From the NCBI RefSeq assembly GCF_019703855.1, contig NZ_AP024086.1, positions 3,926,501 to 3,990,500 of the forward strand: DNA of 64,000 bases, in the 5' to 3' direction. The number at the start of each line of letters is the position of its first letter. The stretch's first letter is position 1. A model generated the notes under the pieces. That model was not told the DNA's origin. It saw only the letters and a list, made by a program, of their open reading frames with translations, and did not search any database. The stretch is from Desulfomarina profundi (GTDB lineage: Bacteria > Desulfobacterota > Desulfobulbia > Desulfobulbales > Desulfocapsaceae). A program made the position numbers and the translations under genes. Below, one piece after another: positions 27,456-36,450 of the stretch.

Positions 27456-27584
27456 GATGGACTCTGGAAAAACTTCGATATACAAGGCGTGGCGGTGTCG
27501 TGTAAGCGCAGGCGTACATAGAGTACGTCGAGCATTACACGATCACCCCACAACGCAGTAGATCGGAGTTTTTACGAGTCCATC
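27456..27584. repeat. 129-bp palindromic element E2
   Basis: Perfect 9-bp ends GATGGACTC / GAGTCCATC are followed by near-perfect AAAAACTTCGAT / ATCGGAGTTTTT. Inner stems GGTG/CACC and CGTGTAA/TTACACG flank the core GCGCAGGCGTAC-ATAGA-GTACGTCGAGCA. The whole element can fold into one long hairpin. It ends 26 bp before the pta start codon, so it would lie in the pta leader or promoter region. The rest of the 27166-27610 gap is AT-rich with no gene. Confidence 0.85.
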
Positions 27585-27610
27585 ATTTATAACTCGTTAT
27601 CGGTAAAACC

Positions 27611-29728
27611 ATGTCGAATACTCTTTATGTGGCCGCAACTGAGCCACGTAGCGGCAAATCGGCCGTCAGCCTGGGGCTGATGGAACTTTTAACACGCAAT
27701 ATCAAGAAAGTTGCCTTTTTCAGACCTCTTATTGATGTGGATCATTCCCGCCGAGAGCTTGATAACACAATAAACCTGATCAGGAGCCAGTACAGTCTGG
27801 AGACAGAGTATGAGGAGATGTACGGCTTCACTGTAACCGAGGCCAGTCAGTTGCTGGCCATGGGAAGACAGACTGAATTTATTGAAGGGGTAATGGCAAA
27901 GTTTCAGGCTCTTGGGGAAAAAGCTGATTTCGTTCTCTGCGAAGGAGTGGAGCTTGAAGGAGCGACGGCTTCCTTTGATTTTGATATCAATGTCGATATC
28001 ATAACCAATCTCGGTTGTCCAGTGGTGCTTGTTGCCGGAGGGCGACGGGCCAAGGGGCCGGACGATCTGGTCAGGTCCATCAAGGTATATCACGAGTCTC
28101 TTGTGGAAAGAAAATGTGATATTGTCGCAACGATCGTTAATCGGGTGAATCCTGATGACCTGGAAACGGTTGAAAAAAGATTGGTCGAAAGAAAAGCAGG
28201 TCGGGATGAGTTGCTTTACGTTATTCCCAACAACGAAAACCTGGGTAATCCTTCAGTCGGAGAGGTGGCCCGGTTATTGAAGGCCGAGATACTGTACGGT
28301 GGGAAAAACCTCACACGCCATGTCCGCAGTTTTACCATTGCCGCCATGCAGCTGCGCAATCTCTTGGAACGGATTGAATATGGAACATTGATTATTACTC
28401 CGGGAGATCGTTCAGACGTGGTCCTGGCCTGTCTCGCGGCAGTCCAGTCCATGACTATGCCCAATATCTCCGGTATCATGCTTACTGGAGGATTGGTGCC
28501 TGAATCGCCTGTACAAAAAGTTATAGAAGGGTTTCAGGATTTGGTGCCCATTATTGCGGTGGGAGAAAATACATACCAGGCGGCCATTCGGGTTGAAAAT
28601 ATTCATGCATCCATTACCCCTGATAATACGCGGAAAATAGTTCAGGCCCTGGCCGTCTTTGAGCGTCATGTGAATATGGAGGAGCTGGGCGAAAAGATCA
28701 TCAAGACCAGAACTACGACGGTAACACCCAAGATGTTTGAATCCCGCCTGCTGCAGCGCGCTAAAATCCGAAAACAGCACATTGTCCTGCCTGAAGGAGA
28801 AAATGACCGTATTCTGAAGGCCGCGGAGATTCTGCTTCGCCGGGATGTTGTGGATGTTACTCTCCTTGGTCGTGAAGAGAAGGTGAAAAAGAGAATCGCC
28901 AGCCTGGGTCTGCACCTGGAGAAGGCGACTGTCATAGAGCCGAAAAAATCATTGTGGTTCGAAGATTATGCCCGAACCTACTATAACCTTCGCAAAGATA
29001 AAGGGATTACCCTGGAAAATTCCCGGGACATCATGAACAATCTCAATTATTTCGGAACAATGATGATCTACAAGGGTCATGCTGACGGTATGGTTTCCGG
29101 TGCCAGCCATACCACGGCTGAAACAATTCGACCGGCCTTTCAGTTTATCAAGACCAGTCCGGGATGCTCTATCGTTTCCAGTGTTCTCTTGATGTGTCTC
29201 AATGACCGGGTACTTGCCTATGGGGATTGCGCCATAAATCCTGATCCCACCGCAGAGGAACTGGCGGAAATAGCGCTCAGTTCAGCTCAGACAGCAGAAC
29301 TGTTCGGTATCGTTCCCCGGGTGGCAATGCTTTCATATTCCTCCGGAAGTTCCGGAAAAGGACGACAGGTCGACAAGGTCAGAAAGGCAACTGAACTGGC
29401 ACAGGAAAAGGCCCTGGAGTTTTATCCCGGCCTGGAGATTGAGGGCCCGATTCAGTATGATGCTGCCGTCGACCCGGAGGTGGCCCGCACAAAAATGCCT
29501 GACAGCAAAGTTGCGGGCAGGGCTACGGTTTTTGTGTTCCCTGATCTCAATACAGGAAACAATACATACAAAGCTGTTCAGCGATCTGCAGGTGCCGTGG
29601 TAATCGGCCCGATCCTCCAGGGGTTGCGAAAGCCGGTGAATGATCTGAGTCGTGGCTGTCTGGTACCAGATATCGTTAATACCGTTGCCATTACGGCAAT
29701 CCAGGCTCAGGCGGAGAAGAACGTCTGA
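27611..29728 (+). CDS. pta: Phosphate acetyltransferase (three-domain type)
   Basis: 705 aa, the long Pta form. The N-terminal P-loop domain of the CobQ/BioD type has ATEPRSGKSAVSLGL at residues 8-22. A DRTGG domain spans about 210-330. The C-terminal catalytic PTA_PTB domain (about 375-705) has LPEGENDRILKAAE, MVSGASHTTAETIRP and SYSSGSSGKG. Pta interconverts acetyl-CoA and acetyl-phosphate; with acetate kinase (not in this window) it yields ATP or activates acetate. The ribosome site is weak, and a palindromic repeat sits directly upstream, which could affect expression. The 3' end overlaps convergent tctA by 38 bp. Confidence 0.96.
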   Translation: MSNTLYVAATEPRSGKSAVSLGLMELLTRNIKKVAFFRPLIDVDHSRRELDNTINLIRSQYSLETEYEEMYGFTVTEASQLLAMGRQTEFIEGVMAKFQALGEKADFVLCEGVELEGATASFDFDINVDIITNLGCPVVLVAGGRRAKGPDDLVRSIKVYHESLVERKCDIVATIVNRVNPDDLETVEKRLVERKAGRDELLYVIPNNENLGNPSVGEVARLLKAEILYGGKNLTRHVRSFTIAAMQLRNLLERIEYGTLIITPGDRSDVVLACLAAVQSMTMPNISGIMLTGGLVPESPVQKVIEGFQDLVPIIAVGENTYQAAIRVENIHASITPDNTRKIVQALAVFERHVNMEELGEKIIKTRTTTVTPKMFESRLLQRAKIRKQHIVLPEGENDRILKAAEILLRRDVVDVTLLGREEKVKKRIASLGLHLEKATVIEPKKSLWFEDYARTYYNLRKDKGITLENSRDIMNNLNYFGTMMIYKGHADGMVSGASHTTAETIRPAFQFIKTSPGCSIVSSVLLMCLNDRVLAYGDCAINPDPTAEELAEIALSSAQTAELFGIVPRVAMLSYSSGSSGKGRQVDKVRKATELAQEKALEFYPGLEIEGPIQYDAAVDPEVARTKMPDSKVAGRATVFVFPDLNTGNNTYKAVQRSAGAVVIGPILQGLRKPVNDLSRGCLVPDIVNTVAITAIQAQAEKNV

Positions 29729-31232
29729 ATCTCTCCCAAAGAGTACGGGCAGCAGGCAGCAGCAGGATAAAAAGGGTCAGCAGGTTGATACCGAGTGTAA
29801 TGGGTCTTTCCCACATGAAAGCCATGGAGTCGTCATAAATCATAAGTGATCTTCTTAGGTTATCCTCCATCAATCCACCCAGGATAAACCCCAGCAGAAG
29901 GGGTGCCATGGGAAAATTCATCAGCCTGAGAGCCATAGCGGCAATGCAGAAGAAGACCATCATCTGGATATCAAAATCATTAAATGTTACCAGATAAACG
30001 CCCATCAGTGAGAAAAAGAGGATGATAGGCACCATGAGCGTTCGGGGAATTGCCAGTAGTCTGGCAAAATAGGGGATAAGGGGCAGGTTGAGAATGAGGA
30101 GAAAGACATTGCCCAGGTACATGGACATGATCACTCCCCAGAAAACATCCGGGCGTTCAACAAACATTCGAGGGCCCGGTTCTATACCATAAGCGATAAG
30201 GGCGCCGAGCATGACTGCCGTTGTCCCTGACCCGGGAATGCCCAGGGTCAGGAGGGGTACGAATGATCCGGAACTGGCTGCGTTATTCCCCGTTTCAGGG
30301 GCTGCGAGTCCCCTGAGACTCCCCTTACCGAATTTTTTCTGTTCTTCTTTGGGGGCAAGATTTCTTTCCATTCCATAGGCCATAAAGGAGCCCAGTGTTG
30401 CCCCGGCTCCCGGCAGGACACCCACAAAAAAACCGAGCAGAGAAGACCTTAAAATTGTGGGCAGGATAAATTTGAACTCCTTTTTTGTCACTTTGAGGCT
30501 TTTGAAGCCGATCATCTTCGGATTGAGGCTGTCTGAGGAGGCATCCCGTTTCAGCACAATCGACAGCGCTTCCGTAAGGGCGAAAGTGGCCATGGCAAGG
30601 AGGAGAAATTCAATACCGTCCAGCAGTTCCAGGGAGCCGAATGTAAAACGCTGGATACCTGATGTCTGGTCGGTTCCCACGGTGGAAAGCATCAGACCAA
30701 CTACCACCATGAGCAGGGCTTTCAATACACCTCCCCTTCCCGCAAAGGCGGATACCGCAGTCAGACCGAGCAGCATCAGGGCAAAATAGTCTGCCGACTG
30801 AAAGCTGGTGGCAATACTGGCAAGCATGGGGGCAAAGAACATCAGGAGAATGACGGCGATGGTTCCTCCGGAGAACGAGGCATAAGCCGCTATTGCCAGG
30901 GCTTTCCCCGGGTATCCCTGTCTGGCAAGGGGGTAGCCGTCAAGGGCTGTGGCGACGGTTGCCGCTTCTCCCGGTGCATTGATGAGGATGGAGGAGGTGG
31001 AGCCACCAAAGATCGCACCGTAATAAACACCGGCCAGTAATACCATTCCGGTGGTCGGATCAAGGCCATAGGTTATCGGGATCATCAGGGCTACTGCGGT
31101 AATTGGGCCCAGCCCAGGCAACATACCGATAAAGGAGCCGGCAAAGCATCCCATGAGAACCATGGCAATATTGATGGGAATCAGCGTTGTGGTGATTCCT
31201 GTCATCATTCCTGTCAGCATGCCGTCCCACAT
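29691..31232 (-). CDS. tctA: Tripartite tricarboxylate transporter, large membrane subunit TctA
   Basis: 513 aa with about 12 hydrophobic segments. Family signatures include GMLPGLGPITAVALMIPITYG (in part) near residue 38, INAPGEAATVATALDGYP and the second-half repeat GVLPGAGATLGSFMAYG, followed by LTLGIPGSGTTAVMLGAL. TctA forms the Na+-coupled channel of the TctABC solute-binding-protein-dependent importer for citrate or other di/tricarboxylates. It follows tctB with a one-base overlap (stop TGA/start ATG), showing translational coupling. A CitAB-like two-component pair divergent from tctC probably regulates it. Confidence 0.96.
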   Translation of the reverse strand: MWDGMLTGMMTGITTTLIPINIAMVLMGCFAGSFIGMLPGLGPITAVALMIPITYGLDPTTGMVLLAGVYYGAIFGGSTSSILINAPGEAATVATALDGYPLARQGYPGKALAIAAYASFSGGTIAVILLMFFAPMLASIATSFQSADYFALMLLGLTAVSAFAGRGGVLKALLMVVVGLMLSTVGTDQTSGIQRFTFGSLELLDGIEFLLLAMATFALTEALSIVLKRDASSDSLNPKMIGFKSLKVTKKEFKFILPTILRSSLLGFFVGVLPGAGATLGSFMAYGMERNLAPKEEQKKFGKGSLRGLAAPETGNNAASSGSFVPLLTLGIPGSGTTAVMLGALIAYGIEPGPRMFVERPDVFWGVIMSMYLGNVFLLILNLPLIPYFARLLAIPRTLMVPIILFFSLMGVYLVTFNDFDIQMMVFFCIAAMALRLMNFPMAPLLLGFILGGLMEDNLRRSLMIYDDSMAFMWERPITLGINLLTLFILLLPAARTLWERFRRSSPPEPGLP

Positions 31233-31711
31233 CAGAGAACCCCCAGTTGGTAGAAGATTTCACCCGGAGCAATATACACTCCAAGCAGCAGAGACATGAT
31301 ACACCAGAGAGCCAGAACAAGGGGGATTGCTGAAAAGAGCATAAGCCTGATCCGTGTTTCTCCAAGAATTCGAAAACCGCAGAGCAGGAAAAGAATGGAG
31401 GAAAGGATGAATCCCAGCCATTTCATGATCAGCCCGAAAACAAGCATCAGGACAACAAGGAGTATGGCGGTGGACCAGTCCATCCCTTTTGTGGCTTCGC
31501 CAAGACTCGCCTTGCCTTCCGGATCAACAGTCGGCAGGATAATAATGGCAAGGGACAGGACAATACCGGCAACAGCCAGGGCGTAGGGCATGGTCCGTGC
31601 TGTGAACACCTCCTGTTCCGAGAGAAAGGAAAGGGGGATTTTTGTAGCAAGCAGTCCATAAGCCACCGAAAAGAGCAATATGACCAGTGCGCCTGTTTTT
31701 TCCCGTGTCAT
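31232..31711 (-). CDS. tctB: Tripartite tricarboxylate transporter, small membrane subunit TctB
   Basis: 159 aa with four hydrophobic segments (about 10-30, 40-58, 80-115 split in two, 125-150), the usual TctB layout. The sequence is poorly conserved in this family, so the call leans on size, topology and position between tctC and tctA. The 81-bp gap to tctC contains no obvious terminator, so the operon tctCBA is likely one transcript. Confidence 0.92.
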   Translation of the reverse strand: MTREKTGALVILLFSVAYGLLATKIPLSFLSEQEVFTARTMPYALAVAGIVLSLAIIILPTVDPEGKASLGEATKGMDWSTAILLVVLMLVFGLIMKWLGFILSSILFLLCGFRILGETRIRLMLFSAIPLVLALWCIMSLLLGVYIAPGEIFYQLGVL

Positions 31712-31792
31712 CAGTAAACTCCTGTAAGGGAAGGGGCCGGAAAATGAATACTGAGAGACATTTTCCGGTTTTTTCTGGAGAAGTGTTGATGC

Positions 31793-32785
31793 TTATTTCA
31801 GAAATCCGAGTTTGCGCATCATATTGCCCAGTGCCTTTTCCTGGTTTTCCAGGAAGGTGTAAAATTCATCTCCGGGCTGATACAGGTTCTGCCAGCCACG
31901 TTTGCTGCGAATTTCCTCCCACTGGGGAGTATCATACATCTTTTTCAGGACAGCCCTGTACGCTTCCGCCTTGTCTTTCGGTAGATTGGGGACTGCAAAA
32001 AATCCACGCCAGTTGGCAAAGGTCACATCATAGCCGAGCTCTTTGACCGTCGGGACTTCTGGAGCCTGGGTCAGTCGTTTGTTGGAAGTTACTGCCAGGA
32101 TTTTCACCTCACCCTGTTTGGCCAGTCCAAGGGCTTCGCCAAAACCGGTGGAGAGTACCTGAACATCTCCGGAAAGAAGCCCGGCCATTGCTTTCCCTCC
32201 TGCATCATATGGAATATATTTTACTTTCAGCGGATCACCACCGGCAGCCTGAAACACCATGGCGGGAACAAGATGGTCCATACTTCCCTTCACTGAGCCT
32301 CCGGCGATTTTCACGGATCTGGGGTTTTTTTTGAAATCGGCGACAATTTGTGTAAAGCTCGTATATTTTGAGTTTTTCGGTACAACAAATGCAGCATAAT
32401 CGGCAATAACCGAGGCTATCGGAGTCAGATCCCTGAATGACTGGGGAAAGACTCCGGTCAGGGAGCGGATAATGATGGGAGTTGAGTTGACCAGGAGGGT
32501 TCCCTGCTGTCTTTCTGCCGTGCTGATGAGATGGTTGAGCGCCTTGCCGCCGCCACCGCCGGACATGTTTTCAAAAGAGGCCTGTTCAATCAGGCCGGCA
32601 TCAAGCAGGGCCTTTCCTACGCCCCGGGCGGTGCCGTCCCATCCGCCCCCGGCTCCACCGGGAATGAGGAAGTGAATTTTTTTGACTTCAGTTGCGGACA
32701 GGGGTGAGACCAGCAGTGTCACTGCCAGTGCAAGAGAAAACAGTATAGTGGTAAAACCTGTTGCCTTTCGGATGCGATGTTTCAT
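31793..32785 (-). CDS. tctC: Tripartite tricarboxylate transporter, periplasmic binding protein TctC (Bug family)
   Basis: 330 aa. A signal peptide (basic MKHRIRK, hydrophobic core, cut near SPLSA/TE at about residue 32) precedes a Bug/TctC binding domain: IHFLIPGGAGGGWDGTAR at the ligand-binding start, then MVFQAAGGDPLKVKYIPYDAGGKAMAGLLSGDV (in part), a hallmark of the family. Unusually Gly-rich loops (GGAGGGWDG, MSGGGGG) line the expected carboxylate site. It is first in the tctCBA operon and divergent from the sensor kinase gene across a 180-bp region. Confidence 0.95.
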   Translation of the reverse strand: MKHRIRKATGFTTILFSLALAVTLLVSPLSATEVKKIHFLIPGGAGGGWDGTARGVGKALLDAGLIEQASFENMSGGGGGKALNHLISTAERQQGTLLVNSTPIIIRSLTGVFPQSFRDLTPIASVIADYAAFVVPKNSKYTSFTQIVADFKKNPRSVKIAGGSVKGSMDHLVPAMVFQAAGGDPLKVKYIPYDAGGKAMAGLLSGDVQVLSTGFGEALGLAKQGEVKILAVTSNKRLTQAPEVPTVKELGYDVTFANWRGFFAVPNLPKDKAEAYRAVLKKMYDTPQWEEIRSKRGWQNLYQPGDEFYTFLENQEKALGNMMRKLGFLK

Positions 32786-32927
32786 GGGTACCTCCCGGGG
32801 TGATAGAAATTGGGGTAGTCTGGAAATGATCCTTGCAGTCAGGAAATGGCGTTATGCCACGATTGCAATTTTGCCGGGAATAGAGCAAAAGTAAAGTTTA
32901 CGGAACTTAAAAGTAAATAAACCTTTC

Positions 32928-32942
32928 TGAACATTCTGTTCA
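32928..32942. promoter_or_regulatory. 15-bp palindrome TGAACATTCTGTTCA between tctC and the sensor kinase
   Basis: A perfect 6-bp inverted repeat (TGAACA/TGTTCA) with a 3-bp spacer, 23 bp before the kinase start codon in the divergent regulatory region. It is a candidate operator for the CitB-like regulator or for autoregulation, inferred from position and symmetry only. Confidence 0.35.
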
Positions 32943-32965
32943 TTTTGTTCATGGGGAGCCTGATA

Positions 32966-34582
32966 ATGAAGATGTTTCCAAACGGTTTCCGACCAAGAAA
33001 ACTGCAGACCAAAATGGTTCTGTTGATTCTCTGTCTGATTCTCTGCATTGTCGGGGTTGGAGGTTTCTTCTCCCTGAAACTGATATCTTCAATTCTGGAG
33101 GAACAGATGGGGAGCCGGGCTCTGAAGGTTTCCCAGACGGTATCTCTTATTCCGGAAATAAAAAGAGACCTTGAACAGGGTGATCTGGCACATTCTTCCA
33201 TCCAGGATATTGTAGAAAAAATACGGCGCACCACCCGGGCCCAGTTTATTGTGGTGGGGGACAGGGAGGGAAGAAGGTATTCCCATCCTGTCCCTGAGCG
33301 GATAGGCAGGTTCATGGTGGGTGGAGATAACCGGCTGGCCCTTGAGGAGGGAAAATCCTATGTTTCAAAAGCGACCGGGACACTTGGTCCCTCGATACGT
33401 GGAAAGGTTCCGGTTTTCAATGATGAGGGTAAAATCATAGGTATTGTTTCTGTTGGTTACCTGGTTCAGAATGTGAATTCCATAATCAGGGGTTATCATA
33501 TAAAAATAATTGCATTTCTGGTGGCTGCAGTTCTTTTCGGTATTGCCGTGACCATCAAGATTACCGATCAGTTCAAAAAGGCGATCTTTGGCCTTGAACC
33601 GGATGAGATTGCTTCACTCCTGCAGGAGAGGACAACTACTTTGGAGACCATTCGAGAGGGGGTTCTGGCTGTGGATTCGGAGGGACGAATTACCACCATC
33701 AACCAGGCGGCGTTCGAAACCCTGGGGATTGATGAGGATGCGGGTATACTCGGGAGATTGATAACTGAAATCCTGCCCGGAACCAGAATCCCTGAAGTTC
33801 TCCGTACCGGGGAGAGTCAGCTGGACAGTGAATTCATGGTAGGGGATAAGGAGATTATCGCCAATCGGATACCGATTATCAGCAACGGTCGAATTACAGG
33901 TGTGGTCTCCAGTTTTCGCAACAAGGATGAACTTGATATTCTGGCTAGAAAATTTTCCGAGATTAAAAAATATACGGAAATGCTGCGGGTGCAGACCCAT
34001 GAATATTCCAATAAACTGTATACTATTTCCGGCCTGATTCAGCTCGGAGCCTACCAGGAGGCGGTGGATCTTATCGGCAGTGAAACCTCCGGGTATCAGG
34101 CTCTTATCAATTCCCTGATGGATATTGTCCCCGATCCCATTCTTGCCGGAACTCTTCTTGGAAAATATAACAAGGCAAAAGAGTTAAAGGTGGATTTGCG
34201 CATTGATCCGGACTCCAGTATGATCGATGTTCCTGGCGGGATAAAAAGGGAGAGACTTGTCACCATTATCAGTAATATTCTGGATAATGGGTTTGATGCT
34301 GTGTTGAACAATGGAAGGGCAAAGCGGGAGGTAAAACTTGCCATGACTGATCTCGGCAATGATCTTATCTTCGAGTTTGATGATTCCGGCAATGGCGTTC
34401 CCGAAGAAGACTGGGAAAAAATATTCACGAAAGGATTTACAACAAAGAACAGACCAGGACATGGTATGGGATTGTTTCTTGTTGAAAAGGCCCTGTCGGC
34501 TCTTCATGGATCCATCAGCGTGGGATCGTCTGAACTTGGAGGTGCGGCATTTACCGTGATTATTCCGAAACACAGGGAGTAG
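32966..34582 (+). CDS. CitA/DcuS-family sensor histidine kinase
   Basis: 538 aa from ATG 32966, chosen because GGGGAG lies 7 nt upstream; two earlier in-frame starts lack this. Membrane helices at about 15-36 and 175-195 enclose a CitA-type extracellular PDC/sCache domain (LIPEIKRDLEQG, IVVGDREGRRYSHPVPERIG in part, SVGYLVQNV). A cytoplasmic PAS (about 225-320) follows. The phospho-acceptor helix is of the SpoB type (VQTHEYSNKLYTISGLIQLG, His near 351). The ATPase domain has NILDNGFDAVLNNG, DSGNGVPE and GHGMGLFLVEKAL. Such kinases sense citrate or C4-dicarboxylates. It is paired with the next gene and divergent from tctCBA. Confidence 0.95.
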   Translation: MKMFPNGFRPRKLQTKMVLLILCLILCIVGVGGFFSLKLISSILEEQMGSRALKVSQTVSLIPEIKRDLEQGDLAHSSIQDIVEKIRRTTRAQFIVVGDREGRRYSHPVPERIGRFMVGGDNRLALEEGKSYVSKATGTLGPSIRGKVPVFNDEGKIIGIVSVGYLVQNVNSIIRGYHIKIIAFLVAAVLFGIAVTIKITDQFKKAIFGLEPDEIASLLQERTTTLETIREGVLAVDSEGRITTINQAAFETLGIDEDAGILGRLITEILPGTRIPEVLRTGESQLDSEFMVGDKEIIANRIPIISNGRITGVVSSFRNKDELDILARKFSEIKKYTEMLRVQTHEYSNKLYTISGLIQLGAYQEAVDLIGSETSGYQALINSLMDIVPDPILAGTLLGKYNKAKELKVDLRIDPDSSMIDVPGGIKRERLVTIISNILDNGFDAVLNNGRAKREVKLAMTDLGNDLIFEFDDSGNGVPEEDWEKIFTKGFTTKNRPGHGMGLFLVEKALSALHGSISVGSSELGGAAFTVIIPKHRE

Positions 34583-34583
34583 A

Positions 34584-35273
34584 ATGGAGCAGATTCAGAC
34601 AGTTATTATAGAAGATGATGAGAAGATAGCGGAAATTCAGCGTATTTTCACAGAGAAAATAGCTGGCTTTACTGTAACGGGAATTGCCCATTCCGTTCGG
34701 GAGGGTGAAGAAATGCTGGAGGTATTGCAGCCCGATCTTGTTCTGCTGGATATTTTCTTTCCCGATGGCAATGGTCTGGAGCTGCTGTGGTCAATACGAA
34801 AAAAGCATAAGAAAACCGACATTGTTCTTATCACTGCAGCCAAGGAAAGGGATATTTTTCAGGAAGCACTTCGAGGCGGGGTTTTTGACTATATTCTGAA
34901 ACCTCTTAATTTTACCCGTTTCCAGCATATGCTGAACAGGTATCTTACCCATCGGAAAAAATTGCAGAAAATTACTACAATCAATCAGCAGGATGTAGAT
35001 ATCCTGCTCCACCAGGAAAAAAAAGAGGTTGCGCAGACAGATCTTCCGAAAGGTATCGACCCTATTACCCTGCGGAAAATTACAGATATTATAGAAACTA
35101 TCGGAGAAGCAGGAATCAACGCGGATCAAGCCGGGGAAAAGATCGGCGTGAGCCGTACAACCTCCAGGCGATACCTTGAATACCTGGTTTCAAACGGTGT
35201 GATTAAGGCCGATCTTTTTTACGGGACACTGGGGCGTCCGGAGCGAAAATATTTCAGGATTGTCAGCGGATAG
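34584..35273 (+). CDS. CitB/DcuR-family response regulator
   Basis: 229 aa. The receiver domain has EDDEKIAEIQR at the N-terminus, phospho-acceptor Asp in LVLLDIFFPDGNG (about residue 55) and Lys in YILKPLNFTRF. The C-terminal domain carries the CitB-type helix-turn-helix (INADQAGEKIGVSRTTSRRYLEYLVSNG in part). It starts one base after the kinase stop codon, so the two are co-translated. Together they probably activate tctCBA in response to an external tricarboxylate. The gap to convergent hypB is 34 bp. Confidence 0.96.
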   Translation: MEQIQTVIIEDDEKIAEIQRIFTEKIAGFTVTGIAHSVREGEEMLEVLQPDLVLLDIFFPDGNGLELLWSIRKKHKKTDIVLITAAKERDIFQEALRGGVFDYILKPLNFTRFQHMLNRYLTHRKKLQKITTINQQDVDILLHQEKKEVAQTDLPKGIDPITLRKITDIIETIGEAGINADQAGEKIGVSRTTSRRYLEYLVSNGVIKADLFYGTLGRPERKYFRIVSG

Positions 35274-35307
35274 ATTCCTGGGCACTATTGGCACAGGCAG
35301 TATTCCT

Positions 35308-36051
35308 TTAGCCTTTTTTTGCTCTATTCACCAGCTCCCGGAGATAGTCGAGCCATTTATCCATACCTTCGCCACTTGTGGAGGATAGGGCCATTGTACG
35401 GAGTCCGGGGTTCAGGTGCAGTCCGTCGGCGATGGCCTCCGGCACGGGAAAATCAAAATAGGGGAGCAGATCGGTCTTGGTTATGACGAAGGTCTGGGAG
35501 CTCTGGAACGCCTTTGGGTATTTGGATGGTTTGTCCGGGCCTTCAGGGACAGAAACAAAAACTACCCGTTCATGTTCCCCCAGGTCAAAGGTTGAAGGGC
35601 AGACAAGATTACCCACGTTTTCGATAAAAAGAAGGTCGATTTTTTCACCGCCCTGCTCTTTCTGTAGCCGGTGAAAACCTTTATGTGTCATGGCCGCGTC
35701 CAGGTGACAGGCTCCTCCTGTTGTCAGTTGAATGACCGGCACACCTTTTGCCCGGATCCGTTCCGCGTCCCTTTCGGTTTCGATATCACCCTCAATGACG
35801 CCAATGTTTATTTCATCTTTCAGGGCATCAATGGTGTGTTCAAGCAGGGTTGTTTTTCCAGATCCGGGGCTGCTGATAAGGTTGAGTGTCACGATACCGC
35901 AGTCGTCAAAGTGTTCACGGTTGGCCCTGGCAAGTGCATCGTTGGCGGCAAAGAGACTGGCATGCACATCAATAGTTTTGCTGTGGCTGTGGGAATGGTC
36001 GTGATCGTGACTGTGGTCAGATGGACTTGGGCATCCGCATGTATCACACAT
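35308..36051 (-). CDS. hypB: Hydrogenase maturation GTPase HypB
   Basis: 247 aa. HypB is the GTPase that helps deliver nickel to the hydrogenase large subunit precursor. The N-terminal CDTCGC high-affinity nickel motif is followed by a His-rich tract (eight His in about 16 residues), a nickel-storage feature. The G domain has Walker A SSPGSGKTTL and the later FVITKTDLLPYFD. Cys/His metal-site residues near GGACHLDA are also present. It is the last gene of the long hydrogenase operon, 40 bp after hypA. Confidence 0.97.
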   Translation of the reverse strand: MCDTCGCPSPSDHSHDHDHSHSHSKTIDVHASLFAANDALARANREHFDDCGIVTLNLISSPGSGKTTLLEHTIDALKDEINIGVIEGDIETERDAERIRAKGVPVIQLTTGGACHLDAAMTHKGFHRLQKEQGGEKIDLLFIENVGNLVCPSTFDLGEHERVVFVSVPEGPDKPSKYPKAFQSSQTFVITKTDLLPYFDFPVPEAIADGLHLNPGLRTMALSSTSGEGMDKWLDYLRELVNRAKKG

Positions 36052-36091
36052 AATATTCCTCGTTTATTTAAATTTTGTAAGTATTGTAATT

Positions 36092-36439
36092 TTATTCCAT
36101 TTCAACCTGGCGCAGAATCAGCTCATCTCCACCGGAGGGTATCAGAAAGAGTTCCCCGCATTTCGGGCATTCTTCCGGACTGTCCTCCTTCGTTTCTTCC
36201 ATATGACCGCATTGAGTGCATGAGTAATTCACAGGAGGGATTTCAATGATAAGCTCTGCATTCCTGATAAGGGTATTTTCCGATGCCAGGGTCTCAAAGC
36301 CGAATCGAAATGCGTCTATAACCACTCCGGATTGAGGCCCGATTACCATAGTGACCCTGTGAATTTTTGTCGCTTTGTTTTCTGCCGCCAGTTCTTCAAG
36401 TTGGGAAAAAAGGGCTTGGACAAGGGATATTTCATGCAT
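36092..36439 (-). CDS. hypA: Hydrogenase maturation nickel metallochaperone HypA
   Basis: 115 aa, the standard size. The N-terminal MHEISLVQ contains His2, the nickel ligand. The zinc site is the pair of CxxC motifs CTQCGH and CPKCGE at about residues 74-97. HypA binds Ni and hands it on with HypB. It sits between the maturation protease gene and hypB in the operon. Confidence 0.96.
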   Translation of the reverse strand: MHEISLVQALFSQLEELAAENKATKIHRVTMVIGPQSGVVIDAFRFGFETLASENTLIRNAELIIEIPPVNYSCTQCGHMEETKEDSPEECPKCGELFLIPSGGDELILRQVEME

Positions 36440-36450
36440 GATTCTTCCCT

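Noticed and set aside
26153-27610. Transposon or IS element
   Set aside because: Inverted repeats are present but no transposase fragment is readable in any frame; described as palindromic repeats only.
32786-32965. Sigma-54 promoter for tctCBA
   Set aside because: TGGCAT is present on the minus strand but no GC at the required spacing; no convincing -24/-12 pair.
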